From positions 165,001 through 229,000 of the forward strand of contig JAODUP010000134.1 in assembly GCA_025642065.1 (NCBI GenBank): DNA of 64,000 nucleotides, in the 5' to 3' direction. This DNA comes from Paralvinella palmiformis. Its lineage: Eukaryota > Annelida > Polychaeta > Terebellida > Alvinellidae. Positions 22,351 through 34,900 of the stretch are shown piece after piece. The notes beneath the pieces are model-generated. The model was not told where the DNA came from, ran no database searches, and saw only the letters and a list, made by a program, of their open reading frames with translations. Both the position numbers and the translations under genes were made by a program. Every line of letters begins with the position of its first letter. Positions within the stretch are counted from its first letter, which is position 1.

Positions 22351-23283
22351 ATGCATCGACGAACTTCCAACGAGATACGCGATGCGAGGAAGCTTCAACG
22401 TCGCCTGGATCAAACAAACGGCAAACAGATTCTCTTTAGCGTAGCCATTGACTCACAGAACAAATTAAGAAACTGGGGAACATCGACATCTTTTCTTACG
22501 AACGAAAACCACCACGCCGTCAGTCATAGACAGCTGTTCGTCTGGAATATCGTAGATTGCGGGGATGCTTCAACCGATGCTGGGATGTTGTCAATTGACA
22601 CACCCATCAGTATATTCTCGCGTCACATAGACAAGGATCCCGCTTATCCTTTCAACGAAACCGAACCGCGCGTCTACGAACTGACCGGGAACTGGGGCAG
22701 TTTTTCCATCCCCGTCGTCGTCTCTTGCGTCGTTTTCTTCGGCACGACGGTGTTTTATGCCCTTTATCCCGTCGACGAATACGTGGTCTTTCCCTTAATC
22801 GTCTTCCTGTGGTCGTCGTACGCCGCCTGGTGTCGGAAGGAGAAGCGGCTCTACATTCTCGACTGCATACGGAAGGTGTACAGGTTCTATTTGGGAAACG
22901 ATCTGATCTACCAGGGCCAGTACCACAACGTCTACATCAGGCTGGAAGCGCGCAGTCCGAGAACGGGTCGAACCTGTTACCGACTCGTACTGGATGGATA
23001 TCGGCTGGAAACACGCCACCTGACGTCCTACGGCGACAACTACAAATGGCTTTATAAGATGGGCACCAAGTTAGCCTGCACCCTGGAGGTGAACTTCTTC
23101 GATTACCAAAACAAGGCCAGGACTCACGAGGTGCCGCACAGACGTCGCGGTGCCGCCGATTACCAAACCGGTGTCGCCGCCGACGGGGACAACGGCGATA
23201 GGTCCGAGCCAGAAAAGGTGGAATGGGGGGTGGGACGGTACACCCCTATTAGAGAACGAAACACGGTGATGAAGTATGTGTGA
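22351..23283 (+). CDS. TMEM249: TMEM249-like protein (CatSper auxiliary subunit), single exon
   Basis: 310-codon ORF, ATG 22351, TGA 23281-23283, markedly more GC-rich than its surroundings. Residues about 1-105 are hydrophilic. Two transmembrane segments follow: SIPVVVSCVVFFGTTVFYAL (about 117-136) and YVVFPLIVFLWSSYAAW (about 143-160). Then comes a soluble domain with YRFYLGNDLIYQGQYHNVYI, CYRLVLDGYRLE and NFFDYQNKARTHEV, and a charged tail. The two-helix hairpin followed by an 'IYQG..HNVYIRL ... NFFDY' domain is what I recall of TMEM249. TMEM249 is a component of the sperm-flagellar CatSper calcium-channel complex. The true N-terminus is uncertain: the first 60 or so residues show no family similarity I recognise, and a 5' exon may exist. 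The lack of introns is unusual beside two intron-rich neighbours. The assignment is by recollection of the family and is not secure. Confidence 0.7.
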   Translation: MHRRTSNEIRDARKLQRRLDQTNGKQILFSVAIDSQNKLRNWGTSTSFLTNENHHAVSHRQLFVWNIVDCGDASTDAGMLSIDTPISIFSRHIDKDPAYPFNETEPRVYELTGNWGSFSIPVVVSCVVFFGTTVFYALYPVDEYVVFPLIVFLWSSYAAWCRKEKRLYILDCIRKVYRFYLGNDLIYQGQYHNVYIRLEARSPRTGRTCYRLVLDGYRLETRHLTSYGDNYKWLYKMGTKLACTLEVNFFDYQNKARTHEVPHRRRGAADYQTGVAADGDNGDRSEPEKVEWGVGRYTPIRERNTVMKYV

Positions 23284-23522
23284 TCGTAATTTTTAACACA
23301 TCGCACCCCACCAAATCGCCCTCCCCCCATCATTTACATAATCCTACACCCACGTCACAGATAATATAGGCCTCGGATCGACTTAAGCAGATGATGACGC
23401 GACTTTCATATAAAGTTAATGGGTACATCGGTTTTTGTCGATCATCATCATCATCATAGCTGGAGTAAATCATCAACATTTGTTCCATGGATCACGTGAT
23501 TTGTCACGTTGCTATAGACAAC

Positions 23523-23528
23523 AATAAA
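23523..23528 (+). terminator. candidate polyadenylation signal of TMEM249-like gene
   Basis: AATAAA 240 bases after the stop codon; position-based assignment. Confidence 0.4.
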
Positions 23529-23683
23529 TAATACAAAATGTATTTGTTTCATTCTAGTAATTGGATTTATCTCTTCATTTAGATAATTGTCTTTGTTTTA
23601 TTTATGTCTAATCATAATCATATATAATGACACCAACTCTGTAACCCAAACCAACACAACATTGGAAAGCTCAATCCATTAAG

Positions 23684-23704
23684 TCACACACACACACACA
23701 CACA

Positions 23705-23745
<41 letters not shown>
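23684..23745 (+). repeat. compound microsatellite (CA)n then (GA)n
   Basis: About 11 CA units, then 'tg', then about 18 GA units. Lies in the spacer between two convergent genes. Confidence 0.95.
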
Positions 23746-23747
<2 letters not shown>

Positions 23748-23787
23748 TCTTCCACCAGTCCAATAAAAATGTTGTGTTTTTTTGGCA

Positions 23788-23793
23788 TTTATT
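23788..23793 (-). terminator. candidate polyadenylation signal of AK9
   Basis: AATAAA on the minus strand, about 475 bases after the AK9 stop codon; position-based assignment. Confidence 0.3.
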
Positions 23794-24266
23794 GGTAATA
23801 ACAGTTTCATTTTTAAAACAAACAAATAACATATGCAGTGTTCTGATTCTACTAACAACAGAACATTAGTAAACAAAAAATATATTATTAAATAATAATA
23901 ATAGGATTTTTAAACTTCGACACAAATGACCTTTGAGATATTTAAATAAAAATAACCGCCGAAGAACACATAATAATACACGTCTTCACTGTCTGACCTT
24001 GATCAATGAATCTAAGCTTTAAGTAAACAACATCACATGTTCAAATATAAAATTATAATATCCATCTCGAGAACATTTTTATCAGCAGTTAAAATGCATC
24101 GATGTCTGCACAAACATCTGCACAAACAATCGACTGATATTTAGCTCTTGCAAATATCACAGGTCAATAATACCCTTTTTAACATGAAATAAAGGGTCGA
24201 TGATGTCTAGAATGTGGTTAGGATATAATCCGGGAACCATGAAAGAGCACATAATGATCAGAAGAT

Positions 24267-26557
24267 TCACAGCAGCCAGCTACTGGATGGCTCAACACCT
24301 CGTAACTTCACAAACTGTTCCATCTTTGAATCGAAATCAATCAGCCTCTCTTTCGGTTGTTTGTATTTCTTTGTCATATGGTCCCCAAGGTAGTTGATCA
24401 GTTCACAGGTATTTTCAAATTCCATCAATTTACGTTTGTATTTTCTTCGCAGGTAATCTGTGCTTTTGGGGTTGTATGCTGAAAGGTACAAAAATGTGGT
24501 GGTTCTCATTATGGTTACAGAACACTGAAATGGAACCACATGAGTTTGAAATATTAGACTGGATTATTAGCATTCGAGGACAAACCTTTCAGATGGTAGG
24601 CCACGTATATCAGGGCCGATCTTGTGGGGCTCAGGTAAGGAAACTTTGGCTTGAAGTTTCCGACAGCAGTCAGAGATTTGACAACGGCAGCTGAAATACT
24701 CTGTTCCATATAGCCCAACATTGGCAGACCCGAAACGGACATCAGCTCCTTCTTTGGTGGTAACTTGTGCGGCAACTTTAAGTCCCAGTACTGCTCAGGT
24801 AATCTGAAAAACAAAATGATAATCCCCCAGTTAGCAACACATCCATTTTTAGATTTACTCGTTCAAAACAAAATATGGTTACATATTACATCCTCCTGAA
24901 CCTCTGGGTTCTGAAATGGGCTTAGCAATAATATCATATGAGTAATCTGATGAAAACCGCTTAAATGTGTGAAGTCTAAAAAAATATTTTACAAATAAGA
25001 CTGTGTAGGATTTCCTATAAAAATCATTTAAATTTATCCGGTAGATTGTCTGAGACATAACACAGTACCTCATGAACTTCTCTAATTTGTCTTCTGATTC
25101 AAGGGAGTAATATCTATTTCTATATTCCACAATCAGGTCAGGATCACCAGGTACAATGGCTTCATATCTGTATAGAGTAAAATTTTGACATAATAACACA
25201 ATCAGACAATAGAACAGCTAGGCTTAGGAATATCATCCCGAGTAATACAGTTTTATCATTCTACAATAAGACAAGACAGAAACAAAACAGGAAGTCAGAA
25301 AAAATACTCATATAATTCCTACCTCACTTGTGAGATTTCCAAAACTAAACAAGTCATAAACATATTTACACAAAAGTAACAGGGAATTACTCAGTATTAA
25401 CGTATGAAACTTAAAATTTAATAAGTAAATACACAAACCTTTGTTTGCCATCTTTAAATGTAACAGGACAATAGCCCTGAAGCTCTATCTTTAATGGGAA
25501 GTGTTCCTTCATGTATGCACCTGTACGGCGGATTGGCCGTAACTCTTCGGGTGGCAACTTATTAGGAGCAAATGGTGGCACATATTTCTCTGGGTCATTC
25601 AGAAATTCTTCCAATTCTTTTTGGCCAGCCATCTTGTAATAATGGCCTACAGGTATAATTATAACATTGTGAATGTGGGTGAAATAATAGTAACTGAAAG
25701 GTGAGTCCTGTGAACTCTAAAATAGTTTTACTCATCGAAAGGTAGTAATAAATATAATTCTGTTACACCTAGGTTAAACACTATATGATTGATGTTAAAT
25801 AATAAATTGATTACCTCTGAATTCTACTGCATATTTCAATGATCTTGTTGTGGAACAATCAGCTAGCTCTCCCTTAGATAGCCGTACAGGACAGTACTGA
25901 CTAAAATCACCAAGACGCACTTCAAACTCACTTGGTGTGATACACATGTCTGCCACCGATGCTGATTTACCTGACAAGAAGTTATCATAGATAGCATTGG
26001 TTACTGTCTACAAAATATAGCTTGAGATAGGAGACTTAAGTTAAAAATTAAATAACAGTAAAATATGTGGTACAGGTAAAAATAAAACAATAGCTTTATA
26101 ACTTTGTTGATTACAAATGTATAACATAACAGACTATAAGAAGACAACTTCAAAATTAATTAACACATTGACATAAGGCAGCAATAGAGCAAATTAGATT
26201 ACAGAGATCATTTACAATTGTGATTTCTGTTAGAAATGAATAGCACAACAATATTAAAAAAATTACTCCAAATAAAGATAAAAAAGGTCATGACATCGAA
26301 CAAATAAAAAAAAAACCTACTCTCTCAAGATCTGCTTACCCTCAGCAATTCTCTGTAGATAGGTTTGTATTTGTTTAACACTTTTCTTCGCAGTATCTAC
26401 AACCTGAGACCAGACCCACCATTTTGATCTCTCCCCATCAATGGACACATAGTTATCATGTTCATTCTGATACCACTCTCGTACAGCCTGTACTTCACGT
26501 TGGAAGGCACCGAGCTTGATGACCGTGATCTGCGCTGAGTCGTGCAGTGGATACACT
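24267..26557 (-). CDS. AK9: AK9 exons 34-39: C-terminal region with two further Cys-Pro-Val modules
   Basis: Exon 34 (26340-26557) carries VYPLHDSAQITVIKLGAFQR and WWVWSQV, strongly matching human AK9. Exons 35-36 (25815-25970, 25439-25646) give QYCPVRLSKGELADC ... FLNDPEKYVPP. Exons 36-38 (25069-25167, 24586-24803) give LQGYCPVTFKDGKQRYEAIV ... KLEKFMRLPEQYWDLKLP. Exon 39 (24267-24478) encodes YNPKSTDYLRRKYKRKLMEF and ends VEPSSSWLL with TGA at 24267-24269. Confidence 0.93.
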
Positions 26558-29500
26558 CTGTGGATGTTCACAGATTGTGTTAGCATGTAATTATGAAGAC
26601 CACAAAGTTGACATTTTCTCAGGAAATAAATAAAATATTAAAGTATACAGTTAATTCTATTGTTTATTTAATTGATATGTTAAATGTTGACATTGTCATA
26701 TTAGGCTGTTGGTACATAGTCTGGATCAGATCCAGTGTATTCATCAGTTTGCAATTCCACCGAACACCATTTCGTCTCGCACTAACTGCAGCCGCCAAGA
26801 GAACACTGCAGTCTTCACAAAGCACAATAATGGTCAGTTTATTCAAAGCTTAATCATCCACACACCACCACCATAACTAACACCGACAGTGCAGTGCTTA
26901 GAGTATTGTGCTGCAAACCCATAGGTTGTGAGCTCGAATCCACTTCATACCTATGTTTGTTGGATTTGCTTCTTCATGGAATAAACCCTCGGCCATATGA
27001 CCCAGGCATGACCAGCGATGAGGCAAATTAACCCAACAACAGCATAACATAACATACATTATCATCAAAAAGACAGTTAAATCCAAAACAAATCTCAAGT
27101 TTAAAGGTTATAAATAAGCTGAGTGATGAGTAATGCAGTTAGTCAGTTGTGTCACAACCAACAGAAGCTGTGTGAAAGAGACAATGCCATCACAAACTGT
27201 GTGTATACTCCCACTCAAAGTTGATTAGAGAGAAACAGGTACATAATCATCATGAATGTCACTGAGAAATCTGAATTTATTATTAGCACTTGGGAGAAAT
27301 AATCTGTTTACAAAACCTCACCTATCATATATAAATATTTGATAATGAAAATATATTATTATTATTATTATTCAGAAACCAACAAAAATAAAGAGTTTCT
27401 TAATTTACAGCACAAAGAATCAACTACCGGCAGTAAAAACTAACCAAATGATTTTTGCTGTATAACTTAACTGTTATTCTGTAGGTTTTTTTTATTGTAT
27501 ACTAATACTATTCTAGTTTGTATCTCTATACAACTTCATCATGTAAGTACAAGCTTTACATGAAGGCTATAGTTTTAGTTTTTTTATATTAAATATAACA
27601 TACCCAACTTTAAAGGGATTTTCCGGTGTTCTAAACTGACTCAAAAAAAGAACAGTTCACTCCCAGATGTTATGACTTAAATGTGTAATGCTTTAACTCA
27701 AAATCCCACAATAATATTTGTGAAATATACTTGATACGACAGATATAAGGAAATAATCCAAATTACTGGAGGACTGCCATTACAGCTCCATTGAACGCCT
27801 GGAGACTGTATGACGGGAAAAAGAAAAGTCACGTGATCTGATGTCAACAAGCACCAGGATTATGTAGCCGTCTCCATCCAATTTGAATCAGGTCACAGAT
27901 GCTCTGGTTTAGCCATCCTTGTGCCCTCGCCTGCCCCCAGGCTTAACCTACTAGGTAACTGCTGCTAACGGATCCAGTTGTCATGTCATTTACATAAATC
28001 TGACAGGTCAGTAGATGCTTCATGTTGCAAGAATACAAAAACAAATTCATACGGAATTTCACTCTATATATATATATATATATATATAAATTTATTATTA
28101 AATTACCCCAACATGCTTGACTAATGCTTGTTTATATCATTATAACCGGGTCATACTAACAGCTTGTACTTAATATAATGTCAGACTTCAGGATTATCTG
28201 GTCTGTGTACGACTTGAAAATGGCAGCTGTCAAAAGAGGAGTCGTAGCCAATTCAGCAACTGGATGTTTTAATATGTTGTTGGTGGTTTTCATATTTTGA
28301 CATCATCTATAATTTGTCAATATAGTTGTACTAGTCCTGAAAATGAACTACTCCTTTAACCAAAATTTATATTTTAGTCAGAACTCGTTTGTATTGAAAA
28401 TGAGTGAATAAAACATAAATTAGCATCCCAGACAAACCAAAAATACCAGGCTACACAAACGAATGGGACACAAACTCCTTCACATCTATGAAGAGTTCCC
28501 GGAAAGCTGAGCAGTACAACAGCTGAGGCAGAGTCACCGACTTGGCGGGAGAGATTATACTCTTGAACTAACTAATCAAATATGCTAATTTCTTAAATAT
28601 ATTTGTTTGGACTTTGGAAGATACTAAAGTTCAAGACAATGAAAGCAGTGGGCATTAAAAAAACAGGTTTACGAATATAATGTGTAACATTTAATTACAC
28701 ATATGCTACAACCGTTAACTTACAGACTTGTAGATAACTTTGTTGTTTTGTCTCCGTGAAGTCTAAATTAACATTGTATACACAATATCATGATAGGCAA
28801 CAAATGTATTAAATACATATCGTTTGACGATCAGCTAAAAGTTCCTCCATATGACGTGTTGAGATCTCAACAGATCTGCTTTTTTCTGTTTACTTTATTA
28901 CAACTATAATTACACAGCTTTAACGAAAAGATAATTATTTGAGTGTTAATTATTTAAGCACGTTACAGTAGATGGAACACGGCGTTGATACACTGCATAA
29001 ACAGTTTGTATATACATCTCTATTCTAACGGAATAAAATTGTAAGCAAGAAAAGTATTAGGAAATAATCTTCTTTTATACGTTGGGTTCAGAAAAAGTCA
29101 AACAGCATTTATTCTCCATAAGAATGGCAGTGTAAATGTATTCAGATCAAGTCTTACCAAACTGAAATAAAGTTTTATCTTATCCTATCTTAAGTCAGGT
29201 ATAACCTTATTCTATACACATCACCAAGTTTAATAACACACACACACAAACAGACAAACACACACACCAAGATTCCAGATGTTTGCTTGACCAACCTTTC
29301 AGATGCAAATCTATCTTTTGTTGCCCTTGATGCTATTTCCATTGCACTAACTTGAAGTTCAATAACACGGATGGGTATGATGCTCCTCTTTGTCATCAAA
29401 TCGAGTTGCTTCTTTGTCATTGGATAGCCATCAAGAATAAAGCTAGAATATCAATGGAAAACAAGTCACGATATCATATAAATATACAGCAATATCTTCA

Positions 29501-31943
29501 TATAAAGGCTATAAATATAATTGTTATTCTTTTTATAGTACCTTAAAACAGTTTACTGAACTGAGCGCTATATATTAATTATAGAGATGTTAACAAAGGG
29601 CTACATTACTAAAAGGCTAAGTAATAAATACCAGTATACTATAAGAGATGAAATAAAAGTATCCTTTGCAAAGTATTAGACATTTTTGTCTTCAAACAGA
29701 CAGTCTGAAAAGTATATCTCTCATAAGTTGTACAGCCTGTATTTATTTATTTAACCTAATACCGGAACAATATAAAGACAAACCTACCCTCTTGTCTGAC
29801 ATGTCATGTTCATGAGAGTCACTTCTAAAGCTTGCACGGCTAACTCATCGGGGACTGTCAGACCCTTACACAGATGGGACTCTATGCTGATGGCTAGCTC
29901 AGAGTGTGGCTGTAACTCCAACAGAGATCTGACAGCTTCACCAATTGACAGCCTCATCATGCCATATTCTTCAGCAAACCTTTTAGCCACTATATACAAA
30001 TATATTGAATAATATTCTCTTGGGAATGTAGCATGGAAATGGATGCTCTACGAGTAAAACATAAACTCGAGAAATCTAAATTTAGGATAATATTATTTAA
30101 ATATTTTAAACGACTTGGTCACAAAGTGAGAAAAAGTTGGTTTGTGGCCACCTGTGTAAAATCTTTAGGCTAAATAGGTCAAATAAATGAGATGAAACAT
30201 CCTTTAAATATATTTGGGCTAGAATGTAAACTTCAGCATTTGATGTCAGATTGTTAATGAGTCACCATTAGAAACATGAATTCACACAATATAACATATC
30301 CATTTGTACGTACCTATCAAGCATAACAATCCTCAAATATTTATACTTACACGTTGTTTTACCAGATTTTGGTGGCCCAGTGATAGCCATTCTGATGGGT
30401 ACAACAGGTTTGGGTGACTCCTGTTCCAGGTACATCATTGGATTTTGCATAAATTGTTCTCTGGCACTCAGAGATGACAAAAAATATAGAAATGATCTAT
30501 AGATCGCTGGATACGTCTGATAACCTGGTCCCTGCATTGGCTGAATTACTTCACCATCCATCAACTGGAAATAAAATGATTTACTGATTTCACTAAACAT
30601 TCTCCAACATGGAATCCGTCTATTTTGGGTTCTATCACCTAACCAACCATATTTTATCTGAAATTGCTGTATCTTGAAAAAAGATCTGTATAGCATGTAT
30701 TAATTATAATAAAGATCTATCACCAATAGCTACCTGTACAGGACACCAACGACCAAATCGACTTGGCTGTTTGTATCCAGTCTTCAACATACGTAAAGCT
30801 AGCTTCTCTTTAATGGGATACACTCGCTCAAAGATGCTATGACGATACTGTACAACATTCCTTAGTTTCTTTGTTATTGTGTATCTGACGATATGGGCCT
30901 TTTTACCAGCATCCAGCTCTAATCTCTGGATCAGCGCATCTTCTAACTTGTTCTGTTTACAATGAAAGATTTGTTGTCATCATGAAAAGTATATATTATA
31001 TTCTGTGTGTGTGTGTGTGTGGGTGTGTGTGTGCGTACGTGCAAGCGTGCGTGTGTGCATATTTGTGCCTCTGTGTATAATTGTATACTGTATATGTTTA
31101 TAAGTCTATATCTGTCAAATTATCTCCCTATATATATATATCTACCTGTACATCAGAGAGCCTGTTAGTATCATTATCATAAACTTCTTCCAGTGCATTC
31201 TTCATCCTGTCTGTTGCATCATCTTCTAGCTCTTCCTCTTCCTCCTCCTCTTCCTCCTCTTCGAATTCTTCAGCAATAATAGCTTCAATGTCCTCTTCTT
31301 CTTCCGCATCTTCTTCCTCCTCCTCTTCCTCATCAGAGCCATCACTGCCACCAGCCTCCTCTTTTTCAGCCTGTCTTTCAGCCTTTATAAAAACACAAAT
31401 CATCTCTTAGACACTTCAATATGACCTTCATTATGACCTTGACTATTGGATGACTTTGAAGGACAAAAAGAAATAATCTCAGATACATCATCACCTCATA
31501 AACAAGTGAACTAAATGTTGCTATTTTTGTTGCACATTTTTGCAAATCATAGGCTACAGAAGCTGAGTAACCCCCAACACGTGTCAGAGAGGTTGGTGGC
31601 AAATTTGGGCCATCAATTCCACCAGAAACAACCCACTCAAAAAAGGGGAACTTAATTAAAACTACAAAATGGCATTAAATGAGAGAGGACATTAAGCATT
31701 ATATGACCCCAGCCTAAAAAAAAGGATAAAATTCAGTTTAAAACAACCTGAAGTGTTATGTGATATAGTAATAGTAATTTGAGCACTAAAATAACTTAAT
31801 TAGTTTAAATTATTTATTAATTCCCAAACACATTAAAAGTATACAAATGGCTCTTAACGTAGAACTTGAGTATAAGCGTAAAGAAAATCTATTATAATAT
31901 AAGTGAATCACCAGACTCAGGCTGCATATTTATGTCCCCATCA

Positions 31944-31980
<37 letters not shown>

Positions 31981-34900
31981 ACTTTAAATATTAGATATAT
32001 TTTAATATTAGAATGTTTTAAACAAAAGGCAACTTGAAGCATGAAATAACATCAAATGTTAGATGTGATCAACAATCAAATGACCTTAACTACAATACAC
32101 CTAAAGCTTTAAAAGGGATTTGGCATAATAAACCTTTTTTTTAAATTCAACGTATAACATGTGCTTTATGCTATGTTTTAAATTTGTAGGCAGAGTGTGG
32201 TTTAAAACGGTGTGTTATACGTGTAATTTAGAAATACAGAAGAAACTTGCTCATGAACTTTACATTTAGTTTGTATTTGTTAGCATATTTCATATCATAT
32301 TTGTGTTTGTTTTGACGCACCTTTCTCTGTGCTCTCTTCTCTTCCTGTTCCTTCACTAGTTCTTCTCGTCTCTTGGCTATGGCTGCTGCCTGCAGATAAC
32401 AGTAATAATGGAAAACAAATGAGAACAATTTGATGAAGTAATAATATACTTGAATAGTTGGGCATGTATGTGTTGTGTGTGTGCGTGTATGTGTGTGTGT
32501 GAGGGGGTTGTTGTTGTAATTCTTACCCTTTTCTTTTCCTTCTTTTCCTTCTGCTTCTTCTTCTTTGCCAGTTTCTTGTCTCGTTTATTTCTCCATTTCT
32601 CCAGTTTTGGTGGCAACAGACGTGCAATCACATCTGTGTCTTCCACAGCCAAGATCAGAGCAGCATCAGGAAAGAGCCCCTTCTCCGCCAGATACTCCGC
32701 CTCATCAGTGGTCCGCGGAAATCCCTCAAGAATAAAACCCGTTGATCTGAAGCAAACAGTCCACAAATTATTCCAGAACATGAATAAAGCTGGCAACATA
32801 TGCCAAAATAAAATACTCAGAAGAACGTGTGAGTAAGAACGTCACGAATGATTCCAGAACATGAATAAAGCTGGCAATATATGCCAAAATAAAATACTCA
32901 GAAGAACGTGTGAGTAAGAACGCCACGAATGATTCCAGAACATGGGAAAAAGCCCCCCGCCAATATCCGCCCAAGTGGTGGAAATCCCTCAAAAAAAACC
33001 TGTTTATCTAAGAAAAAGCCACAAATTATTTCAGGAACATGAATAAAGCCCGGCAACATATGCCAAGGAAAAATACCAAAAAACTTGAATACAAAAAATT
33101 TAAAACTTATTAATTTTGTTTGATCTATTGATATTTAATGCACAACGTAAAACAATATAGTGCTTTTTCATTAACCATTTCAATTACAAGATAACTTGGC
33201 ATCCATGAGCTCATTCTGCTGTGTACCAGCTAGTACACAGCTGAGTGTAAGAGGACACAAAAACAAAAAAATTTAAACTAAACATAACTATCACTGATGT
33301 AACATGAAGCTGATGTCAATAAAACAGCATATGAAATTACAACATGTAAAAAAATTTAAATAAAATGTATGTATAGTATTTGAATAAACAAAAAGTAGAA
33401 TACATTTTTAAAAGAACAAACTGGCATCACTACCATAAGATGACTCACTTAAAGGGTTCTTTATGCCACCATTCTGGGATGATCTTGTCAAGAACTTCAC
33501 TTGGCAGTGCTTCGTCATCCTTCAGATAGTTCACTATGGCCTCCTCATCTTCAGTCAGATCAAGGTGCTCTTCTTCCTCCTCGTTGCCCTGTGACAATAA
33601 ATGATGACAAATATTTCAATGCATGGGGACATAGATCAGCACTATCACTATTGACACATTTAGTGCACATGCCCCAATTAAATCAGTTCCAATTTTCAAA
33701 GGAAATGCTGTTTGATCTGTGTCAAACACGAACTGCGCACAATCACAGACTCTTCACTTGAACCATCAGTAAAACACTCCATTTTAGATATCCACAGTTT
33801 GACAGGCCTCATAAGATTTAGGAGATGATAATTATTTAGTCATAAACCATGCAACAGTTGGTCGTGGTAGTCCTTGGTAAAGTGGGCCAATAAAAGCTGA
33901 AATTTCCAGGTCTAAATCAAACAAATAGCTATTGCCATGCTGAATTAGACAGTAAAAGATTCAATCAGGACTGGGAAATCTATATAGTCAGGATTCCCTC
34001 AATCTTCTGTATTGTGCATTTAGGCTGGTGAATGATCCAAATCAATAGTCTGACCAGGCATATGGACTTCTTTAAGGCAAAATATGATAATTACGTGTGC
34101 ATCCAGTGATTTGCAGTTGTTTGGGAGTTCTTCAAAGAATATATTTTATGAAATTCTATGGTTTGATCAATGTAGTCACAGCAAGAACGTTATGAGATTG
34201 AGTTAATAATTTGACAGAATAGTCACTGACTGAAAATCAGTAAATATTAATAATCTAGGTTGATAATAATATATTCTGATACATTTCTTGTTTTTTTCTT
34301 GAAAACTATGTTACATTTTATTAACCAGTCAACAGTATTCTCAAATTATATTTCAACAATCAATCAATCTTGTTTTCAAACATGGAGGGTGATAAACAAT
34401 TGTTTTGACCAGAAATGAGTTTGATTCAAATACAACAGACTTTATTATTCATCTCACTTGTAAATGATAATTGCTAAACCTGAGAATGTCAATAAAAGCA
34501 CTGAATATCTATTTAATATCAAAAGTTTTCACAGGAAACTTCCAAACTTAGCACACTTCATGGTTAATTACACTTAACACTAAAGTAATATTTTGTGCTA
34601 GTGGATCTTAAATTTTTCTAAATTGTATTGGGCCCTGGATTAAATACCCATCAGATATAGCCTCTCACCCAGTTTAGCTTTAGAATAGATATATGCATGT
34701 GGAACTCCTTTGAGACAGCTTTATAGTATAAAAAGTTAACACTATCTAAATATGTTAATTAAGACAAAAGTCTACTGTATTGTTGTGTACATCAGTTTAA
34801 TGAAGTTAGTAAATGAGTTAACAGCCTAACCTCAGAAAATATTTTTTAAATATGTAATGATTAGAACAGTAACCAAAAATTCCACAATATAGGGAAATAA

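Larger units (their letters stand above)
23284..24266. other. tail-to-tail intergenic spacer / 3' UTRs
   Basis: Separates the + strand TMEM249-like gene from the - strand AK9 gene. It contains AATAAA on the + strand at 23523-23528 (240 bases after the TMEM249 stop), a compound (CA)n-(GA)n repeat (23684-23745) and a minus-strand AATAAA (tttatt, 23788-23793) that could end AK9 transcripts. No coding signal. Confidence 0.5.

Noticed and set aside
22725..23057. Second + frame ORF of 110 codons and a minus-strand ORF of 74 codons inside the TMEM249-like gene
   Set aside because: Shadows of a GC-rich coding sequence; the 310-codon frame has transmembrane segments and family motifs.
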